Of a stretch of 60,000 bases of DNA, positions 52,902 through 60,000 are shown in pieces; position 1 is the first letter of the stretch; the number at the start of each line of letters is the position of its first letter. The stretch spans positions 7,178,889 to 7,238,888 of the forward strand of contig OZ037772.1 of NCBI GenBank assembly GCA_964035545.1, in the 5' to 3' direction. The position numbers and the translations under genes are program-made. The stretch is from Bugula neritina (lineage: Eukaryota; Bryozoa; Gymnolaemata; Cheilostomatida; Bugulidae). The notes under the pieces were generated by a model. The model searched no databases. It was given only the letters and a program-made list of their open reading frames with translations, and was not told where the DNA came from.

Positions 52902-55900
52902 TTACAATGTATTGTATGTAGGCCTACTTAGTACTTACAGTGTAATATATATAATACTTACAGTGTAACACATTATGTCCCTTCTGTTGACAGTACAATG
53001 GGAGATGTGCAGGGAGAAGCCAAAGCTTCTGGTAACCTTGGTAACACTCTGAAGGTGCTGGGCAGCTATGATGAGGCTATTGTATGCTGCCAAAGACACC
53101 TCACTCTGGCAGAGGGCATGGGAGATAAGGTCAGCTTTCTCACTGCTGGCAAGGCAGCTCTATTGTAGAGTTGTGAATTTCACTTTTGGTGTATTGATGC
53201 GACAGAGTAACTAGTGACAGTTATACTCACAGTAACTAGTGACAGTTATACTCACAGTAACTAGTGACAGTTATACTCACAGTAACTAGTGACAGTTATA
53301 CTCACAGTAACTAGTGACAGTTATATTCACAGTAACTAGTGACAGTTACACTCACGGTAACTAGTGACAGTTATACTCACAGTGACTAGTGACAGTTATA
53401 CTCACAGCTACTAGTGAAATGACACTCAATAGTATCCATGATTACCGGTGAAAGTAATAGTATTTAACTTAACACTTGCTTTAAGTGCCGAATAGCAACA
53501 CAAACCAAAAACTGGAGTTTACTTACAAAGCTGATGGCCGCCATCTTGTTTTACTTGTTCTAAAAATACTAAATTTTTTAGAGTTCCCATATTCTTCATT
53601 GATGCAGTTTTTACCCTTGTTAGAAATGTGTGAAGCCTTGCACTTTTAGTATAATCTCTCTTCTACTAGCCATGGTGATAGTCACAGTACAGTGACAATC
53701 TATTGCTATTCTAATCCATGACAGATAATCCTATGAAATATGTATGTCAAACTACTGAATGTGGCCGAGGTTTCTGCACTTACATGTTAAACTGCGGTCC
53801 AACTTTTTGTAGGTTAGCATAGCCAGAGCCCGCTACAATCTTGGCAATGTATATCACACTAAGGCTAAGCACATGGGAAACTTAGGTTAGTAATTTTAGC
53901 TGAATCTGTTCATTTTAACATTCGGTGATTTTTTTTCAAATATTAGTTTTTTATTTTATCCATCCTACTTCTGAAAGTTAAACTGTAAGTCCTTATAATT
54001 TAAAGTTAAAAAACTCTAGAATCACTGATTCTTATCCAAACTTTTAAAATGTCCTAAAGAGAGATCTCAAGGATTTTTATACTTATGTTCACATGTCCTT
54101 CCGTATTTCCTGTTAGGATCACATGTCCTTCTGTATTTCCTGTCAGGATCACATGACCTTCTGTATTTCCTGTTAGGATCACATGACCTTCTGTATTTCC
54201 TGTTAGGATCACATGACCTTCTGTATTTCCTGTTAGGATCACATGATCTTCTGTATTTCCTGTTAGGGTCACATGACCTTCTGTATTTCCTGTTAGGATC
54301 ACATGACCTTCTGTGTTTCCTGTTAGGATCACATGACCTTCTGTGTTTCCTGTTAGGATCACATGACCTTCTGTATTTCCTGTTAGGATCACATGATCTT
54401 CTGTATTTCCTGTTAGGATCACATGACCTTCTGTATTTCCTGTTAGGATCACATGACCTTCTGTATTTCCTGTTAAGATCACATGACCTTCTGTATTTCC
54501 TGTTAGGATCACATGACCTTCTGTGTTTCCTGTTAGGATCACATGACCTTCTGTATTTCCTGTTAGGATCACATGACCTTCTGTGTTTCCTGTTAGGATC
54601 ACATGACCTTCTGTGTTTCCTGTTAGGATCACATGACCTTCTGTATTTCCTGTTAGGATCACATGACCTTCTGTATTTCCTGTTAGGATCACATGACCCG
54701 GGAGAGTTCCCCGAGCAAGTAAGAGAGGCATTGATGAAGGCCGTGGAACACTACATAATCAACCTTGACATAGTAAGGGAGCTGGGAGACCGACCAGCCG
54801 AGGGAAGGGCCGCAGGTAACCTCGGAAACACTTTCTACCTGCTAGGAAACTTTGCTGAGGCTATAAACTACCACCAGCAGGTAACTGGAGTTGTCCTCCC
54901 ATTTATCTGGTAGTCAATAATATGATCTCATTGGAAATCTAATTAACAACTTAGTTGATAGGATATATGATTGGATTGCTAAGTTTATGTTATATGGTAA
55001 TGGTATTATTGAGCTATACGTTTGAATTGGGGTTAGTAACTTATCAAGTGTGTCTGTCTGTTTGTAAATGTAATGAAAATGGAAAGGTTTAGGCACAAGT
55101 TGATGCACTGCATTTCTTTGCTATTTTTCAAATTTGTTGTTTCTGTATCAAAGTATTTTTTCTAAATATTTTTCTTGCAAAAAATGCCTTTTTAAAAATG
55201 TATGGTCCCGTTGCAATTGTTATGGAGTTATAATTCCCTTACTTGTGAGGAGAGGAAGATTAGACTTTTTCTCCTTCTTTTCAATTACTTTTGAATATTG
55301 AAATGTTTGTATTTTACTTGCTTGTGGTTGTAATCAGCTTGAAGTGGACAATTCAATGTGCTTCCTTTACTGGCGATACTCTGACTTCTTGTTTACAGAG
55401 ACTGGCTATCGGCAAGGAATACGGAGATAAGCCGGCGGAGAGGCGGGCTTACAGTAACCTAGGCAACGCCCACATCTTCCTCGGGGAGTTTGAGATTGCC
55501 ATCGAGTATTATAAGTAAGTAACTTCGAGTTTGAATCTTGTTATTCACCACTCAGCTCTTGCACGTTGTCAGTAAACTCGCGTAGAAGTGTGTAAATCAA
55601 ATTGTTTATAAAAACTAAAGAAATTCCTCCGTTTACTAGTGAGCTGTGGCATATAATTGTTGTTGAAAAAAATATGAAGAAAATAATCGTTCACTTTCAA
55701 CTCAACATTTCTTGAGGATTAGTTGCGAATAAATTAACTCAAAATAAATTAATTTGAATCTTTTTATTCAGTCAGTAAAAAGTTGAATTTGATTCTTTGT
55801 AGATTTAATCTATTTAAATTTTGGTGTGGAAGAATTATTTATACAAACTTTTGTACAAATAATGTTTACCGGTTTTTTGCTGTGCCTAAGCAAAGAGGCA

Positions 55901-58900
55901 TATAGATTGCCAGCTGGAAGCTTCATTTAGCTACATCTGTTGAGACTGGCCATATCTACTGTGATACAATAGATAGCAAAAATATCTTTAAAGTTACTAA
56001 TTTGAGATTGGTCTATAACACCTCCCTACCCAACCACCATCTCCCTATTAAGAGTTGTGGCTACAAAACTAGCTTATGAATTATCATAAGCCAACATTCA
56101 CGTTTTCTAAACTCAATTTTAGAGTTGTGCTCACTTTGAGTTATGGAAAGGTAACTCGGAATACCTGTATATCTATTAACATGTTGTATGCTCTAGTCCT
56201 AGTTATGAGTGTATCTTGTACCATCTTTTGCTGTGAAATTGACTGCAAGAAATAAATTCAGCCAGAATTAGCCTGTATAACTCGAACCAACAAATTATTG
56301 TTCTACTAACCCTGATGTGGCCGTGCAGAAATTGTTATATAAGCAGCTCCCAGTTGGAGGTGATTGAGTGCAGTAGTTTGCAGTTCTATAATCTTGTGAA
56401 CAGGCGCTACTGCACTCATTCACCCCCAAACTCAGAGCTGCCTATAGAGCAATTCACTCTGGAGTGTTTTTCTTTTACATTCAGAGAAATCATAGCCCTA
56501 GTTCTCTTACAGGAAATCTCTGCAGCTCTCCAAACAGCTAGGAGACTTGGCGCTAGAAGCTCAGGCTTGCTATAGCCTGGGAAACACTTTCACTCTTCTG
56601 AGAGACTATCAGTCTGCCATACAGTATCACCAGAGACACCTGAGTATAGCACAGGAACTACAGGACAAATTGGGACAGGTTAGTTGGGACTCTTCAACCA
56701 CCCATCCGCTGTAACATTCATGATGGCTTCAGAATTTAGGCTAATTGAGGTACTCTGTAACGGGAAATGATAAGGTTTTGCTAAGCAGTTTTATTGCATA
56801 AGAATATCTGAAGTTCCCATTTACTCACTTTATTATGCTGTTAGCCTTATATCTAACATATTAACCTCTAAATTGTAGGGGCGGGCATACTGGAGTCTCA
56901 GCAACGCCCACACTGCTCTGGGAAATCACCAAAGAGCTATGCACTATGCTCAGCTACATCTCGACATATCTCGCGACATCGGAGACGAGGCGGGAAAGGC
57001 GGCAGCGTCGGCTAGCCTTAGAGACCTACAGATTGCGATAGGCATCACCAGCACCCCCAACTCAGGTGAGTAGCCTGTCACTAATACTAACATAGTAGAG
57101 CTGCGCTAGTACTCAATACTCAAGTAGAGCTGTGCCAGTTCAGCTGATGTAGAGCTGTACCAGTTCACGTAATGTAGAGCTGTGCCAGTTCAGGTAATGT
57201 AGAGCTGGGCCAATAATCAACTATTTAGATATGACTGTGTAAACTAGTGTAAGTACTGTAGATGTAGGTGTAAGTACTGTAGATGCAGGTGTAAGTACTG
57301 TAGAGGCAGGTGTAAGTACTGTAGATGCAGGTGTAAGTACTGTAGATGCAGGTGTAAGTACTGTAGATGCAGGTGTAAGTACTGTAGATGCAGGTGTAAG
57401 TACTGTAGATGCAGGTGTAAGTACTGTAGATGTAAGTGTAAGTAAAGATGTACACATACTGTTGCAGATCCACTCAGTAAAAAGAGGAACAGCATGGACA
57501 GATTGGACATCATACAGATGAGTCCCATCTCCTCTGAAAACAGGTGCTACTACATGTTCAATGTGTATAATACTTGTATATAACTGTAATGGGGCCAGTA
57601 GAGCGGGCCTGTATGGTGGCCCGGTAAAGGGGTTCAGTAACAGATCAGTTCATGGTGCAGGAAGAGAACTCAAAGTGCTGTTGGGTTTTCCAAGATATAA
57701 AAAGTGCGTCTGGAAATTCTGTTTTATAAAATTAGAATAAAAAAATCTTCAAAGATATGAAAAGTAATTATGAAGATTAAAATATTTAAATATCTTTTCT
57801 TGTATATATTTAATAACGCCATTATATTATATTTCATCGTATTGTGAGTTTGTTTTGGAGTTTTACTCCCCTTTGTTACTCTCCAGTGTCAATGGAGAAA
57901 GCCGACCAAATAGACTGGGAGGAGACAGTAAGAACACATCCAGGTCGAGCACGCCGTCTACCACCCCTTCCAACACTCCAGTCACACCTCTCAGAGCACT
58001 GCCCAACCACCTGCTCAACACCAGCAGGGTTGTCTCCCCCAACTCCAGCAACGATGAGGAGAATTTCTTTGACATGCTTTACAAGTTCCAGGGGAGACGA
58101 TTAGATGATCAGCGGACCTCAATGCGACTCACCAACGGAGCTGCTTCTCACAAGATAGGTCAGTTGACAGGTGTCAGTTCTTTAACAGGTGCCAGCAGGT
58201 GTGTGTTAGCTGCCAGGTGTCAGCATGTGTCTGTCAGTTGGCAGGTGTCAGTCATTTAGCAGGTGTATATCAGCCGGCAGGTGTCAGCAGATATGTGTCA
58301 GCTGACAAGTGACAACCAGTGTCAGTTGGCAGGTGTCAATCAATAGGCAAGTGTCAACAATCAGGTTTCCGTGTCTAAAGTTAAACAATAACTTGAAATA
58401 TAGTTGATTCAGGTCCTGCTACTCTAACAAGGCAGACCGGAGATAGTTATATCAGGTGTGGAAAGTTTTTTCTTTTACTGCAACAGATATTGTATCACAT
58501 CATTGGACCAGCATTGGCGGCTTTAAAGTTATTTTATGTCTTGTCAAGCAGATAAGGCTTCCATGTGATGCTTCCATCTACACCGTATAATGCATATGTA
58601 ATATATAGTGTGGTGCAACTAGATTTCAAAGTCATCAGGACATTGGTTCATCGTTTCGTTACCAAATTTTTGAATTCAAATATATCCAAATGAGTGATTG
58701 AGATTCATGTTTTCTGCTTTCGCGTTCAGTCGCAGTGCGGTATGACTTCCGTGTATAAGTGTATAGGTTATTGGTAGATTACGGGGAGCCAATATGGCCG
58801 ACTTCACACATCCTGTCGATAGTTTTTCATCTGTTGCTGACTTTGTGTTGCAGAAGACACGAAGAAGGAGCAGCTGATGGACATTGTCGCCGGAGTTCAG

Positions 58901-59050
58901 GGGTCAAGGATAAACGACCAGAGGGCAAACTTTCCCGGTCTCCGTGGCAACCAGAGAAACGTGATGAGTCAGCTGCTATCAGAAGGGACAGCGGGGCGGG
59001 GAGGGGACGTCCCCGATGATAATTTCTTTGATCAGCTGATGAGGTGTCAG
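48504..59050 (+). CDS. GPSM2: GPSM2/LGN (Pins) homologue, 5' and middle part; continues past the window
   Basis: Exons: 48504-48606, 49755-49872, 52994-53129, 53813-53885, 54687-54880, 55399-55514, 56513-56678, 56879-57065, 57468-57543, 57887-58158, 58854-59050. They total 1638 nt, 546 codons, all GT-AG and in phase. Residues 1-364 form tandem TPRs, starting MEGSCLQLALEGERLCKSGD and including YSQLGNAYFYLQQYEKAFEF and AYSNLGNAHIFLGEFEIAIE. A basic/serine-rich linker (365-445) follows. GoLoco motif 1 is at 446-466 (ENFFDMLYKFQGRRLDDQR), motif 2 at 486-504 (ending RINDQR), and motif 3 starts at 535 (DDNFFDQLMRCQ) and is cut by an intron before its DQR triad. In this family the TPRs bind NuMA/Mud and Inscuteable, and GoLocos bind GDP-loaded G-alpha-i/o at the cell cortex to orient the spindle. 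The ATG aligns with the internal MEASCLELALEGERL of vertebrate GPSM2, so an upstream exon may add N-terminal residues. GPSM1 is the alternative name. One or more GoLocos should lie beyond 60000. Confidence 0.93.
49873..50190. repeat. Degenerate tandem repeat at a GPSM2 donor site
   Basis: Directly after the 5' splice site of coding exon 2 (CTCG/GTATGTAGTGCTAGTC), the intron is made of diverged copies of AGTATGTAGTATCAGTGATA and TACTAGTCATACT over about 310 bp. Several copies retain GTATGTAG, which equals the authentic donor. Confidence 0.65.
50200..52740. other. GPSM2 intron 2, no further feature recognised
   Basis: The rest of a 3.1-kb intron. AT-rich, with no exon-like frame bounded by splice sites and no recognisable transposon. 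Confidence 0.45.
52740..52975. repeat. ATATATACCTACAGTGTA repeat with (TA)n, GPSM2 intron 2
   Basis: Units close to TGTAATATATATACCTACAG occur four to five times at 52745-52825, followed by (TA)n at 52826-52899 and two more related units at 52900-52970. The TA tract appears to have grown inside one unit. It ends just before the acceptor of the exon at 52994. Confidence 0.85.
53205..53414. repeat. 25-bp minisatellite, GPSM2 intron 3
   Basis: About 8.4 copies of AGTAACTAGTGACAGTTATA plus CTCAC, nearly identical except for a few point changes at the right end. It lies about 75 bp after the donor at 53130. Confidence 0.95.
54091..54690 (+). repeat. 30-bp minisatellite built from a 3' splice site, GPSM2 intron 4
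   Basis: Twenty units of 30 bp: ACATGACCTTCTGTATTTCC followed by TGTTAGGATC. The final unit supplies the acceptor TTTCCTGTTAG used before GATCACATGACCCGGG at 54687. Every unit has the same pyrimidine tract, AG and first exon bases. Only point variants occur (TGTGTTT, TGTCAG, AAGATC, GATCTT). In the coding phase the unit reads SHDLLYFLLG with no stop. The minus-strand 225-aa open frame with repeated GHVILTGNTE residues is a product of the period and is not a gene. Confidence 0.95.
57100..57205. repeat. Short ~30-bp tandem repeat, GPSM2 intron 8
   Basis: Three to four diverged units of GTAGAGCTGTGCCAGTTCAG begin about 35 bp after the donor at 57066. Each unit has an AGGTAATGTAGAG variant. Confidence 0.7.
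57247..57447. repeat. 21-bp minisatellite, GPSM2 intron 8
   Basis: About 9.5 copies of GTGTAAGTACTGTAGATGCAG. Each unit contains GTAAGT (donor consensus) and two AG dinucleotides in acceptor-like context (CTGTAG, ATGCAG). The true acceptor at 57468 (ACATACTGTTGCAG/ATCC) lies 20 bp beyond the array and resembles a unit. Confidence 0.95.
58159..58365. repeat. CAGGTGTCAGT-type degenerate repeat at a GPSM2 donor
   Basis: Starting at the donor itself (AAGATAG/GTCAGTTGACAG), the intron holds a dozen or so diverged copies of TTGACAGGTGTCAGT-like sequence. CAGGTGTCAG is itself donor-like (CAG/GTGTCA). Confidence 0.75.
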
Positions 59051-59150
59051 GTGAGGTCCCCCTTATTTGTATCTTGTTTTGTTGTAAGAACTTGGGCAAC
59101 GTAGACCTTCCTTTCTTTGAGTGCAGTCTGGGTGGATGATTAAGGAAAGA

Positions 59151-59424
59151 AAAACTCACGCAAGTTTATGGTCACTATCCCTGTGAGAAGCCCCTTATGG
59201 AAAAGGGCTTTTGTTAAATCGGGCTAAAGACTTATTCAGATGGGGCACAGGAGCAATTATGACTGGATGCCCTTCCTGACATTAACAATGACTTCGTCAG
59301 GTTCGAAAGGTCATTGGTGATGTTAGGAAGAGCATCTACCCATAATTGCTCTGTACCTCATCTGAAGAAGTCCTTAGCCCGATTTAACAAACAACTTTTC
59401 CCATCAGGGGTTTCTCACAGGGAT
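59151..59424. repeat. Fold-back of two SINE bodies (copy C)
   Basis: 59151-59310 is the reverse of the SINE body seen in copies A and B (AAAACTCACGCAAGTTTATG, then a shortened GTCAGGTTCGAAAGG). 59309-59424 is a forward copy (GGTCATTGGTGATGTTAGGA ... ATCAGGGGTTTCTCACAGGG). They meet at the B-box region with the tRNA-like heads lost, giving a large inverted repeat in the GPSM2 intron after 59050. Confidence 0.8.
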
Positions 59425-59869
59425 TTGTTCCTTTGAAATATTAATTTCCCCATTTTACTGGTGAAATTCACATACATAGACTAAAGGCTATACAATAATT
59501 ATCCAAATTCTGATTGCCACAGTGTCTTACAAAGTCAGTCCTTTAAAGTCTTTGAGTCAGCTATATCAAGTCGCCAAGTCACTCACTCGAGTGACCAAGT
59601 TACTGTCTCAAGTCACTCAGTTACACCACAGCTGCCTCATTACTCCCCATATTGTTATCCACTAAATGCTGTTTACAAGAATATAAGTGCTTGTTTTAAA
59701 GTGGCACATCAGTTCCTAGCAGTTTTAGATTGGATTGCGGGCGTGTGATCAGCTCCCCTTCCTTAGCCCTCGTTACACAGGCTATGACAAGTGTTTATTA
59801 TCTGATAGCAGGAGAATCAATACGTAATACACTTGTGATTACAACTCAATTATTTACACATGGCTGTCG

Positions 59870-60000
59870 TATAATATACAATATAACTAGTATATAATAT
59901 ACAGTATATCTATGGTATATGATATACAGTATAACTATGGTATATGATATACAGTATAACTAGTATATACTATACAGTATAACTAGTATGTAATATACAG
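59870..60000. repeat. AT-rich minisatellite at the window edge
   Basis: Units near TATACAGTATAACTAGTATA, with ATATGATATACAGTATAACT variants, repeat to the end of the window with a period of about 32-34 bp. They lie in the GPSM2 intron. The stretch 59430-59870 before it shows only a short ACTCACTCGAGTGACCAAGT-type patch at 59570-59620. Confidence 0.8.

Noticed and set aside
54054-54731. 225-codon minus-strand open frame with repeated GHVILTGNTE
   Set aside because: It is the reverse reading of the 30-bp minisatellite; any 3n-length array stays open. It has no start context, splice structure or non-repetitive domain.

Overview
This is nuclear DNA of an invertebrate animal. It is AT-rich, its genes are split into many short exons with GT-AG introns, and the space between genes is filled with decayed transposons, (TA)n tracts and minisatellites. 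The gene content (a Pins/LGN-type GPSM gene, a PLPP6-type phosphatase, a RING/B-box/coiled-coil/propeller protein) is metazoan. A lophotrochozoan such as a bryozoan or mollusc is my guess, but nothing here fixes the phylum.

Layout. 1-2.75 kb: decayed Ty3/gypsy element with its middle deleted. 4.2-6.25 kb (minus): an unrecognised six-exon gene, about 347 aa. 7.1-10.3 kb: second decayed Ty3/gypsy copy of the same lineage. 13.8-16.8 kb (minus): third copy, truncated in RNase H. 17.3-18.85 kb: one (GA)n and three (TA)n tracts with a duplicated spacer. 18.9-21.5 kb: two copies of a dispersed repeat. 22.5-23.5 kb: fragment of a terminal-inverted-repeat (TIR) element and a truncated LINE. 26.7-29.4 kb: a 30-bp-unit minisatellite, tandemly duplicated, with a fold-back. 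29.56-31.33 kb: full-length but dead Tc1-like transposon. 31.3-32.95 kb: (TA)n mixed with pieces of a TIR element, then a complete 948-bp copy. 34.7-39.6 kb (minus): seven-exon TRIM-like gene, 594 aa. 42.5-45.4 kb (minus): four-exon PLPP6-like gene. 45.8-48.3 kb: two MITEs and a SINE in the divergent gap. 48.5 kb to the right edge (plus): GPSM2/Pins, eleven coding exons inside the window (546 codons), with the last exon(s) beyond it.

All four exon models were assembled by hand from splice signals and keep reading frame through every junction. The genes do not form an obvious pathway. GPSM2 would act in spindle orientation through G-alpha binding, PLPP6 in isoprenoid diphosphate hydrolysis at the ER, and the TRIM-like gene probably in ubiquitin transfer.

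The most unusual structure is in GPSM2. The 3' splice site of the fifth coding exon is the last member of a 20-unit, 30-bp tandem array, and every unit carries the same pyrimidine tract, AG and exon start. Because 30 bp is ten codons and the coding phase has no stop that I can see, each unit is a possible in-frame alternative acceptor. Other GPSM2 introns also carry minisatellites made of splice-site-like sequence next to the exon edge.
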